Origin: JBOGGX01 sp050744245
Lineage (GTDB): Bacteria > Actinomycetota > Acidimicrobiia > Acidimicrobiales > JBOGGX01
DNA length: 25,053 nt
Assembly: GCA_050744245.1 (NCBI GenBank)
Contig: JBOGGX010000180.1
Span: 1 to 25,053 of the forward strand
Direction of reading: 5' to 3'
The first letter of the stretch is position 1; the number at the start of each line of letters is the position of its first letter. Of this stretch, positions 1-5,882 are shown piece by piece. The notes below the pieces were generated by a model that was given only the letters and a program-made list of their open reading frames with translations, was not told where the DNA came from and ran no database searches. The position numbers and the translations under genes were made by a program.

Positions 1-15
1 GGTCTGGGGTTCGGC

Positions 16-467
16 CCCTCCGCCCCGGCGACGGGGCGGCTCCATTGCGGCGGGTCCAGCGGATTCCAAGGGCTGGTCGGGGGCGGCTACCCTCCGCCCC
101 GGCGACGGGGCGGCTCCATTGCGGCGACTCCATCCACGTACACGACGCTCGCTTGGCGCCAGTCCCTCCGCCCCGGCGACGGGGCGGCTCCATTGCGGCG
201 ACCCCGCCTACGGATGTGCCCGGTGCGGCAGCCCGACCCTCCGCCCCGGCGACGGGGCGGCTCCATTGCGGCACGATGGTGCCCGGCCCGGCGTTCTTAA
301 CGCCCCCCCTCCGCCCCGGCGACGGGGCGGCTCCATTGCGGCGAGATTCTCCCCATCGAGCGCCGCATCGAGGAAGTTGGCTCTCCGCCCCGGCGACGGG
401 GCGGCTCCATTGCGGCGGCGACTTCTCCACCGGGGAACCAACCTTCACCCCAATCCCTCCGCCCCGG
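16..467 (+). CRISPR. CRISPR array, six full 36-nt repeats plus a degenerate terminal repeat
   Basis: Full repeats start at 16, 90, 164, 237, 307 and 381, and a truncated one at 455, giving a regular period of 70-74 nt. Five repeats are identical over 36 nt; the one at 381 has one change at its second base. Spacers are 38, 38, 37, 34, 38 and 38 nt and are unrelated to each other by eye. Each repeat holds a perfect 8-bp stem, CCGCCCCG/CGGGGCGG, closed by a GCGA (GNRA-type) loop, followed by a 3' tail ending in ATTGCGGC, similar to the ATTGAAAC-like 3' ends of many CRISPR repeats. The last repeat keeps only its first 13 nt. The tail and the decayed right end suggest transcription rightward with the leader to the left, outside the window. 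Bases 1-15 may be part of a further spacer. No cas gene is visible in the window, so the subtype is not assigned. Confidence 0.95.
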
Positions 468-520
468 AGCAGCGAAGGACATGCCAGTTGATCTGCGTGT
501 TTCCGAGACGGTCGCACCCC

Positions 521-556
521 GAGATATATGGAACCGACTACGTATATACTCACCGA
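521..556 (+). promoter_or_regulatory. Leaderless promoter and possible operator of the first vapBC operon
   Basis: A TATACT -10 hexamer lies at 545-550, six bases before the GTG start at 557, with no Shine-Dalgarno sequence between, so the mRNA probably begins at or next to the start codon. The AT-rich stretch stands out from its GC-rich surroundings. It contains imperfect inverted half-sites GAGATATAT (521-529) and ATATACTC (544-551), plausible for autoregulation by the antitoxin. No convincing -35 box is seen. Confidence 0.5.
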
Positions 557-751
557 GTGGCGAAGCATCTGGTGGACATCGATGAGGACGCTCTGAGCGC
601 CGCCCGGGCCGAGCTGAGAACCGACACGATCCGAGACACGGTGAACGAGGCACTCGCTCGTGCGGCCGGACGGCGTGCAGGGGCGGTGAAGCGGTCGCTC
701 GACGTGCTCGGGCGGGCGCAACTCGAGGATCGCGAGGGTGCGTGGCGCTGA
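557..751 (+). CDS. vapB: VapB-type antitoxin
   Basis: A 64-residue protein directly before and overlapping a PIN-domain toxin gene. The short charged N-terminal part (AKHLVDIDEDALSAARAEL) followed by a TIRDTVNEALARA helix matches small VapB antitoxins with an N-terminal ribbon-helix-helix DNA-binding fold and a C-terminal tail that blocks the toxin. The GTG at 557 is chosen because the -10 box TATACT ends six bases upstream and because the frame upstream runs into the CRISPR array. The stop overlaps the vapC start by 10 nt, so translation is probably coupled. Family placement rests on this pattern and the partner gene. Confidence 0.8.
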   Translation: MAKHLVDIDEDALSAARAELRTDTIRDTVNEALARAAGRRAGAVKRSLDVLGRAQLEDREGAWR

Positions 752-1155
752 CGCACCTCGTCGACGCCAGTGTGCTGACGCGGATGAGGCACCCGTCCGT
801 GCGCGAGGTCGTCGAACCGATGGCGGCTGCGGGTGTGCTGGCGAGAGCGGGCGTAACCGATCTCGAGGTCGGTTACTCGGCCCGGAGCGCCAAGGAGTGG
901 GATCGGCTCATTGGTTCCCTCGATGCCTTCGAGCTCGTCGAGACGACGGCTGATCACATGCGACGGGCGCGGCAGGTGCAACGTCTGCTCGCCGCGAGGC
1001 ACCAACGGGGTCGGAAGATCCCCGACCTGCTCATCGCGGCAGCCGCGGAGGCGAGGGATCTTGCGGTACTCCACTGCGACACAGACTTCGACCGGATCGC
1101 AGCGATCACCGGCCAGCGCGCTGAATGGGTCGTGCGTGCGGGCACGGTCGACTGA
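742..1155 (+). CDS. vapC: VapC-type PIN-domain ribonuclease toxin
   Basis: A 137-residue protein with the PIN-domain layout: Asp8 in LVDASVL, Glu42 in DLEVGY, Asp95 in IPDLLIAAAAE and acidic residues 113-115 in LHCDTDFDRIA. In VapC toxins these acidic residues bind the metal ions for single-strand RNA cleavage, typically of tRNA or rRNA. The gene starts with GTG inside the 3' end of vapB (10-nt overlap), the usual antitoxin-first order. Length matches the family. The RNA target cannot be told from sequence. Confidence 0.9.
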   Translation: MALTHLVDASVLTRMRHPSVREVVEPMAAAGVLARAGVTDLEVGYSARSAKEWDRLIGSLDAFELVETTADHMRRARQVQRLLAARHQRGRKIPDLLIAAAAEARDLAVLHCDTDFDRIAAITGQRAEWVVRAGTVD

Positions 1156-1167
1156 CGCATCGTCGGG

Positions 1168-1265
1168 CCGCCGCTCACGCCAGCTGACAAGGCGCCCGAG
1201 TTCACGCTGCTCGACCCGGACGGCTCGGAGGCGAGAACCCGGCTACTTCAAGGGCGGTTCGGTGG
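1168..1265 (+). pseudogene. Frameshifted 5' fragment of a bcp-like peroxiredoxin gene
   Basis: This stretch aligns base for base with the first roughly 95 nt of the intact bcp gene at 3781. The best part, about 1185-1215, differs at one position from 3798-3828. The start codon is lost (CCG replaces ATG), one extra base near 1231-1241 breaks the frame, and homology fades near 1265. It is a dead fragment in the same orientation as intact bcp. It could be a duplication left when accessory genes entered next to bcp, or the end of an imported second bcp. Confidence 0.75.
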
Positions 1266-1281
1266 GCGTCGACTCCGCTGG

Positions 1282-2247
1282 TCAGGGCGTGGCGTCGAAG
1301 GTGAGCACGACGCTTCCGACCTTGTGGCCGCTGTCGACCCGGCGGTGCGCCTCGACGATCTGGGTGAACGGCAGGACCGAGTCGATCACCGGCTTGAGCT
1401 CTCCCCGTTCGGCCCGCGACATGAGGGTTCGATAGTCATCGGCGCCGAACGAGGTCGTGCCGCTGACGACGGCCTTCCGCCGCGTCGCGGCGAGCATCTG
1501 CCAGAGATCGCCGATGACCATCAGGAAGCGGCCGCCCGGTGCCAGCGAACCTTGACCCGCGCGTAGGGCGCGTTGCCGTGATTGTCCATGATCACGTCGT
1601 AGCGCCGCCCGTTGCGGGTCACGTCCTCCGTCGTGTAGTCGATGACGTGGTCCGCCCCGAGCCCCCTGACCAGGTCCGCGTTGGCGCCGCTGCACACGGC
1701 GGTCACCTCGGCGGCGGTGTGCTTGGCGAGCTGCACCGCCATCGTGCCGACGGCACCGGAGGCGCCGTCGATCAGCACCGTCTCGCCGGGGGCCGAGCTT
1801 GCCTTTCCGGAAGAAGTAGATCGCCGTCGCGCCACCGAACCTGAGTGCGACGGCATCCTGATCGCCCAGGTCGTCGCGGATCTTGGCCATCGCCCCCTGA
1901 TCGTCAACGGTGACGAGCTGGGCGTGGCAGCCCAGATCCAAACCCCGCGAGGCGACCACCCTGTCGCCGGGCTGGAAGCCGGTGACCGCCTCGCCCACCG
2001 CCTCGACCCGTCCGGCCACGTCGAAGCCGAAGACGGGCTGCTTCGGTTTGGTGACGCCGGCACTCAGCCGCGCCGGCGGGGCCATCCCGCGAGGGACGCG
2101 CAGCGCCCGCAGCCGGGCGTCGCCGGAGTTGACCGTCGTCGCGGACGCCTTCACCAGCACCTCACCGTCGGCCGGCACGGGCGTCGGGACCTCCCTGATC
2201 TGCACGACCTCGGGAGGCCCGTACCTCTCGCAGACAGCGGCCTTCAC
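1282..2247 (-). pseudogene. Zinc-free alcohol dehydrogenase / quinone oxidoreductase-like gene with two frameshifts
   Basis: The N-terminal half (start GTG at 2247; MKAAVCERYGPPEVVQI, later FGFDVAGRVEAVGE and FQPGDRV) and the C-terminal end (GGRFLMVIGD, then GHKVGSVVLTF) read in one frame. The middle, including the nucleotide-binding motif VLIDGASGAVGTMAVQLAK and GADHVIDYTTED, reads only in another. One frame change sits at a run of five G (1788-1792, one base too many). The second, near 1549-1551, looks like one base missing and restores the frame. Corrected, the protein would be about 320 residues, normal for medium-chain NADPH:quinone oxidoreductase-like enzymes. As read, the Rossmann fold is destroyed. 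Either a young pseudogene or a homopolymer sequencing error. Confidence 0.8.
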
Positions 2248-2285
2248 CGGATGTCAAGGTGGAGCCGGGCGGGCGACGGAATCGC

Positions 2286-2678
2286 TCAGATCGGGGTTGC
2301 GGTCCGGATGCCGAGTTGCTGGGCGGCCGCGGTCATCCGGTCGTCGTAGGTCACGACCTGCCGGACGTCGTCGCCGAGCTGTTGCGCGGTGGCGAGGTGG
2401 ATGGCGTCGAGCGAACGCACGTCCGTCGGTAGCAGCGTTCCCGCGGCGCTGAGGATGCGGTCGTTCACCCGGATCAGGTTGATCCTTCCGAGCACCGCTC
2501 GGCCGCGGGAGATTCCGAGCTCGCCCTCATCCAAGAGAGCCCGCACCACCTCGGTACGCGCCAAGGCGCTCGAGAGCAGCGGACCTCGCCGTCGTAGGTG
2601 GCGGCGAAGTCCTTCCGACTGTGGCTCGTCGATGGCCAGCTTCACGATGGCAGACGAGTCGAGATACGTCCCTGGCAT
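2286..2678 (-). CDS. vapC: VapC-type PIN-domain toxin
   Basis: A 130-residue PIN-domain protein with the family's acidic set: Asp7 in YLDSSAIVKL, Glu43 in RTEVVRAL, Asp91 in RSLDAIHLATA and Asp112/113 in VVTYDDRM. Expected to be a metal-dependent ribonuclease silenced by the antitoxin encoded just upstream. Its ATG overlaps the antitoxin stop by one base (TGATG), a translational coupling arrangement. It is unrelated in detail to the VapC at 742, so this is a second, independent system. Confidence 0.92.
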   Translation of the reverse strand: MPGTYLDSSAIVKLAIDEPQSEGLRRHLRRRGPLLSSALARTEVVRALLDEGELGISRGRAVLGRINLIRVNDRILSAAGTLLPTDVRSLDAIHLATAQQLGDDVRQVVTYDDRMTAAAQQLGIRTATPI

Positions 2679-2950
2679 CAGCGCTCGTCGCGACGCAGCC
2701 GGGCGAGGACTTCGGAAGGCAGCTCCTTGCCGCGTGACGGGAGGGGCGGAGGGAGATCGTTGATGTCGCCTGTCGCCTCCTCGACCTCGCCGGCGGCGCG
2801 GAGACGCTCCAAGGGGCTCCCACCGGGCAGCGGGGTGAGCATCGCGACCGGTCGACCTCTGTCGGTGATCTCGACGGTCTCACCCTGCTGGACGAGCCGG
2901 AGCAGCTCGCTTGCTCGCTGGCGAAGCTCTCGGACTCCGACGGATGTCAT
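2678..2950 (-). CDS. vapB: Phd/YefM-family antitoxin
   Basis: A 90-residue protein. Residues 1-45 (MTSVGVRELRQRASELLRLV, then GETVEITDRGRPVAMLTPL) are the Phd/YefM DNA-binding and dimerisation domain. The rest is a charged tail expected to fold onto the toxin. The ATG at 2950 is preceded by a 12-bp palindrome that overlaps a -10-like TACAAG, as expected for an autoregulated operon. Many VapC toxins pair with this antitoxin type, so the symbol vapB reflects the partner rather than the fold. Confidence 0.9.
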   Translation of the reverse strand: MTSVGVRELRQRASELLRLVQQGETVEITDRGRPVAMLTPLPGGSPLERLRAAGEVEEATGDINDLPPPLPSRGKELPSEVLARLRRDER

Positions 2951-2964
2951 GCGCTACTTGTAGC
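2951..2964 (-). promoter_or_regulatory. Palindromic operator over a leaderless promoter of the second toxin-antitoxin operon
   Basis: GCTACTTGTAGC at 2953-2964 is a perfect 12-bp palindrome directly before the antitoxin ATG. Read on the minus strand it contains TACAAG (2962-2957), six bases from the start codon, the same spacing as other -10 boxes in this window. Binding here would block RNA polymerase. No Shine-Dalgarno sequence is present. Confidence 0.5.
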
Positions 2965-2970
2965 ACACTC

Positions 2971-3264
2971 TCAGTTCGCGCCGTCCCGCTTCGTTCTCGA
3001 CTCGGCGCCTCGCGGTTGCCCGCGGGGCGCGCAGATGTTGGCGATGGTCTGACGGCTGAGCCCAGTCGCCTCGGCGAGCGTGCGCAGGGTCGCTCCCTCG
3101 CGTCGGGCACTACGGATCACGCGGTCGCGATGGACGACCTCTTGAGCGGCGCGTTGTGCGAGCAGCGCCGCCGTCGCCACCGCCGCACCGACCGAGTCAT
3201 CGCTGGGACGAGCAGCCGACAGCTCGGCGAGCGCGGCGTCGGCGACCCCGATCGAGTGCCTCAA
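2971..3264 (-). CDS. Small helix-turn-helix protein
   Basis: A 97-residue ORF from a TTG at 3264; later in-frame GTG codons are possible starts. Residues around 59-77 (LRTLAEATGLSRQTIANIC) form a clear helix-turn-helix in which TLAEATGLSRQTI is the recognition unit. The N-terminal half is Ala-rich and probably helical. The C-terminus is short and basic. It could be a DNA-binding partner or regulator for the neighbouring minus-strand genes, but no family is recognised. The start is uncertain because an ATG 13 nt upstream lies in another frame that soon stops. Confidence 0.6.
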   Translation of the reverse strand: MRHSIGVADAALAELSAARPSDDSVGAAVATAALLAQRAAQEVVHRDRVIRSARREGATLRTLAEATGLSRQTIANICAPRGQPRGAESRTKRDGAN

Positions 3265-3361
3265 CGGTCTTCGTCATCGGTCTGTCCGCTTGGTTCATGA
3301 ATCGGACTCCCCGTCCATAGCCTGGACGTTCTGGGTTGCCGGCGCGGTGCGCGCTCGGCGA

Positions 3362-3700
3362 TCAGGGCTCGGCGTCCCCTACCGCACGGAAGCCCGAGTC
3401 GTCGCCGAGGTGGAAGTAGATCCGGCCGGTCAGCTCGCCCTCGTTCGACAGGTTCGCCCACCCTCGTCCGCTGGCGGCATCGCCCTCGTCCGTTCCTTCC
3501 CACGTGAACTCGACCGCCGGGCGGCCCTCGCGTTCGGCCGATCGCACGTCCATCCAGCCCTCGACCGCGATGGACCGGAAGCTGCCCTGCCGGTCCCGGC
3601 CGAACTCGATGAACCCCGGCCCCAAGAGGTCGATCGCCTCCCGATCCCAGAGCTCCATCTCGACGATCCGCCAGCGGCCCTGGAAGCTCGCGCCTGTCAT
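3362..3700 (-). CDS. Conserved hypothetical protein
   Basis: A 112-residue acidic, Trp- and Gly-rich protein starting at ATG 3700. It has no signal peptide or membrane segment. Phrases such as GRWRIVEMELWDREAIDLLG, GFIEFGRDRQGSF, VEFTWEGTDE and RIYFHLGDDSGF resemble a small conserved hypothetical family that I recall from actinobacteria and proteobacteria, often beside toxin-antitoxin or helix-turn-helix genes. Alternating strands suggest a compact beta fold. The function is unknown. It is divergent from bcp and followed on the same strand by the helix-turn-helix gene after about 100 nt. Confidence 0.75.
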   Translation of the reverse strand: MTGASFQGRWRIVEMELWDREAIDLLGPGFIEFGRDRQGSFRSIAVEGWMDVRSAEREGRPAVEFTWEGTDEGDAASGRGWANLSNEGELTGRIYFHLGDDSGFRAVGDAEP

Positions 3701-3768
3701 CGTTCGTCACCGGTCATGGACGCAGTCTCGCGTCCCTCGTGGCGGCGCAGATGCGGGCGACTCCGGCC

Positions 3769-3780
3769 TAGCCTCATCAC
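3769..3780 (+). promoter_or_regulatory. Leaderless -10 box of bcp
   Basis: TAGCCT at 3769-3774 fits TANNNT and ends six bases before the bcp ATG. No ribosome binding site lies between, so bcp is probably translated from a leaderless mRNA. Confidence 0.45.
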
Positions 3781-4236
3781 ATGCCGCTCAAGCCCGGTGA
3801 CCAGGCGCCCGAGTTCACGCTGCTCGACCAGGACGGCGCGGAGGTGAAACTCGGCGACTTCAAGGGGCGCAAGGTGCTCGTCTACTTCTATCCGAAGGCC
3901 GACACGCCCGGCTGCACGGCCCAGGCCTGTGGGCTCAGGGACGTCCGGGCCGATGTGGGCGACACCGCCATCCTCGGCGTCAGCCCGGATGCTCCGGCCA
4001 AGCAGAAGCGGTTCGACACCAAGTACGGCCTCGGTTTCTCGTTGCTCGCCGACGAGGACCATGCGGTGGCCGAGGCCTATGGGGTGTGGGGCGAGAAGAC
4101 GAACTATGGGAAGAAGTACCTGGGCATCATCCGCTCGGCGTTCCTCGTCGACGAGGACGGCGGCATCGCCAATGCCTGGTACAAGGTCAGCCCGGCCGAC
4201 ACGGCCCAGAACCTGCTCAAGTCGATCTCGGCGTGA
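3781..4236 (+). CDS. bcp: Peroxiredoxin, Bcp/PrxQ type (thioredoxin-dependent peroxidase)
   Basis: A 151-residue thioredoxin-fold peroxidase that reduces hydrogen peroxide and organic hydroperoxides, usually recycled by thioredoxin in the cytoplasm. The peroxidatic Cys45 sits in TPGCTAQAC with the resolving Cys50 five residues later, the atypical two-cysteine PrxQ arrangement. Arg118 in GIIRSAFLVDE is the conserved active-site arginine. Length is normal. The ATG at 3781 follows a TAGCCT box by six bases. A dead copy of its 5' end lies at 1168. The next gene, fabZ-like, starts 19 nt downstream. Confidence 0.97.
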   Translation: MPLKPGDQAPEFTLLDQDGAEVKLGDFKGRKVLVYFYPKADTPGCTAQACGLRDVRADVGDTAILGVSPDAPAKQKRFDTKYGLGFSLLADEDHAVAEAYGVWGEKTNYGKKYLGIIRSAFLVDEDGGIANAWYKVSPADTAQNLLKSISA

Positions 4237-4255
4237 GGGGGCGGTCGGCGCCGTG

Positions 4256-4675
4256 ATGCCGAACCCGGCCGACGTCATCCCGCACCGGCCGCCGTTCCTG
4301 TTCGTCGACGAGGTGACGGCGATCGAGCCGGGGGTGTCGGCCGCCGGGCGGTGGCACCTGACGGGTGACGAGGCCTTTTTCGCCGGCCACTTCCCTGGGT
4401 GGCCGACGCTGCCCGGTGTGCTGATGGTCGAGGCGATCGCCCAGCTCGGTGCGATCGCCGTCCTGACCGACGAGCGCTTCACCGGAAGGCTGCCCCTGTT
4501 CGGCGGGGTCGACCGGGCCCGGTTCCGACGCCAGGCCGGGCCGGGCGACACGCTCGACCTGGAGGTCACCCTCGGCCGGCTGTCGGCCCGGGCCGGCAAG
4601 GGCCAGGGCCGGGCGTCGGTCGGGGGCGAGACGGCCTGCGAGGTCGAGCTGTTCTTCGTCATCGTCGACCGGTGA
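4256..4675 (+). CDS. fabZ: 3-hydroxyacyl-ACP dehydratase, FabZ-like
   Basis: A 139-residue single hot-dog protein. The catalytic pair is visible: His45 in GHFPGWPTLPGV and Glu59 in LMVEAIAQLG, and it begins with the FabZ-like IPHRPPFLFVDEV. FabZ dehydrates 3-hydroxyacyl-ACP in fatty-acid elongation. The facing operon carries fabD, fabH, fabG, acpP and fabF but no dehydratase, so this gene may fill that step from the other strand. ATG 4256 is chosen; the GTG three bases earlier is equally possible. The stop overlaps a potential GTG start of the sigma-factor gene. Confidence 0.88.
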   Translation: MPNPADVIPHRPPFLFVDEVTAIEPGVSAAGRWHLTGDEAFFAGHFPGWPTLPGVLMVEAIAQLGAIAVLTDERFTGRLPLFGGVDRARFRRQAGPGDTLDLEVTLGRLSARAGKGQGRASVGGETACEVELFFVIVDR

Positions 4676-4710
4676 TCTCACGGGAGGGCGCCGCCGGTCG
4701 TTCTCCCCGC

Positions 4711-5208
4711 GTGAACCAGAGCGTTGCGGTGCGGCTGCCGCCGTTCCAGGGCGTCCTCGACGCCAACCGGGACGCCGTGTGGCGGTTTCTGGTGGCCTCG
4801 GTCGGTCGTCACGACGCCGCCGACTGCTTCCAGGAGACGATGATCTCGGCCCTGCGGGCCTACCCGGCGCTGGCGTCCGACTCGAACCTGCGGGGCTGGC
4901 TGTTCACGATCGCCCACCACAAGGTCATCGACCTGGCCCGGGCCAGGGGCCGGCGGCCGCTCACGACCGACGCTCCTCCCGAGCAGGCGGTCGACGACGA
5001 TGCCGCCCACGCCGTGATCGAGGCCGACGGCGACCTCTGGATGGCGGTCGACCGCCTCCCGCCCAAACAGCGCATGGCGGTGGTGGCCCGGTTCGTCAAC
5101 GACCTGCCCTACGCCGACATCGCGGCGATGGCGGGAGGAACGGAAGCGGCCGCCCGGCAGAACGTCCGGGCCGGCCTGGCAACGCTACGGAAGGTGGTCA
5201 AGCGATGA
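4711..5208 (+). CDS. ECF-type RNA polymerase sigma factor
   Basis: 165 residues with the two ECF domains. Region 2 spans about 10-70 (WRFLVASVGRHDAADCFQET, then LRGWLFTIAHHKVIDLARARG). Region 4 spans about 110-162 (LPPKQRMAVVARFVNDLPYADIAAM, then TEAAARQNVRAGLATLRK). It redirects RNA polymerase to a stress regulon. The start is ambiguous: GTG 4711 is used here, but an in-frame GTG at 4672 would overlap the fabZ stop as GTGA and add 13 residues. Its stop overlaps the ogt start by 4 nt. No separate anti-sigma gene is visible, so the coupled repair protein is the natural candidate for its regulator. Confidence 0.88.
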   Translation: MNQSVAVRLPPFQGVLDANRDAVWRFLVASVGRHDAADCFQETMISALRAYPALASDSNLRGWLFTIAHHKVIDLARARGRRPLTTDAPPEQAVDDDAAHAVIEADGDLWMAVDRLPPKQRMAVVARFVNDLPYADIAAMAGGTEAAARQNVRAGLATLRKVVKR

Positions 5209-5816
5209 TGTCGATCGAACAGTTGCTGCGGGACGGTCCAGGCGATCCGTCGGCGCCCGATCTGGAGGCGCTGGCCCGCCGGGCCGAGGCCGACGAGCTG
5301 GTCGACGTGGCCTGGACCACGACCGACTCGCCCGTGGGGGAGCTGCTGCTGGCGGCCACCCCGGCCGGGCTGGTGCGGGTCTCGTTCACATCGGAGCACG
5401 AGGACGCGGACGAGGTGCTCGAGGCGCTGGCGGCCAGGTTGTCGCCCAGGGTCCTGGCCCTGCGCAGCCGGCTCGACCCGGTGCGACGCCAGCTCGACGA
5501 GTACTTCGCCGGCCGCCGCGACCAGTTCGACGTCGCGGTCGACTGGTCGCTCTCCCACGGTTTCCGCCGCCGGGCGCTCGGCGTGCTCGCCGACGAGGTC
5601 GGGTTCGGCCAGGTGGTCACCTACAAGGAGCTGGCCGAGCGGACAGGGAGCCCCCGGGCGGTTCGGGCCGCCGGCTCGGCCTGCGCCACCAACCCGATCC
5701 CCATCGTGGTGCCCTGCCACCGGGTCGTCCGCACCGGCGGGGGACTGGGTGGCTACGGCGGCGGTCTCGACGCCAAGCGCCTTCTGCTCACCCTCGAGGG
5801 CTCGCTCCTGACGTGA
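5205..5816 (+). CDS. ogt: Methylated-DNA-protein cysteine methyltransferase with N-terminal extension
   Basis: 203 residues. It removes alkyl groups from O6-alkylguanine by transfer to Cys171 in IVVPCHRVV, a suicide repair reaction. The C-terminal active-site domain (about 117-200) includes the helix-turn-helix region TYKELAERTGSPRAVRAAG and Asn163. Residues 36-110 form the usual N-terminal ribonuclease-like domain (WTTTDSPVGELLLAATPAGL). The first 35 residues are an extra helical, acidic segment absent from minimal Ogt proteins. The ATG overlaps the sigma-factor stop (ATGA), so the pair is translationally coupled, suggesting an alkylation-responsive sigma/methyltransferase unit. That link is inference. 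Confidence 0.95.
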   Translation: MMSIEQLLRDGPGDPSAPDLEALARRAEADELVDVAWTTTDSPVGELLLAATPAGLVRVSFTSEHEDADEVLEALAARLSPRVLALRSRLDPVRRQLDEYFAGRRDQFDVAVDWSLSHGFRRRALGVLADEVGFGQVVTYKELAERTGSPRAVRAAGSACATNPIPIVVPCHRVVRTGGGLGGYGGGLDAKRLLLTLEGSLLT

Positions 5817-5818
5817 GC

Positions 5819-5868
5819 CCGCAAACTCGACGCAGCTCGCACCGCATTCCGGTGTCCGGTGCGTCGAG
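5819..5868 (-). terminator. Nested-hairpin element copy A, downstream of fabF
   Basis: Read on the minus strand, the 50-nt element starts 14 nt after the fabF stop. Outer arms CTCGACGCA/TGCGTCGAG (5860-5868 and 5826-5834) form a 9-bp stem. Between them CACCG/CGGTG forms a 5-bp inner stem with a 5-nt loop. The element ends in AGTTTGCGG, only a weak T tract. It lies between the convergent ogt and fabF genes and matches copy B near 24426 in length and structure. Terminator function is inferred from position. Confidence 0.6.
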
Positions 5869-5882
5869 AATGAACGGCACCG

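Noticed and set aside
45..751. Long plus-strand ORFs through the first 500 bases
   Set aside because: Their sequence is the CRISPR repeat translated again and again (SAPATGRLHCG units). Only the part from GTG 557 is a gene.
5819..5868. Integron attC site
   Set aside because: The element is palindromic, but it lacks the RYYYAAC and GTTRRRY core sites, and no integrase or cassette series is present.
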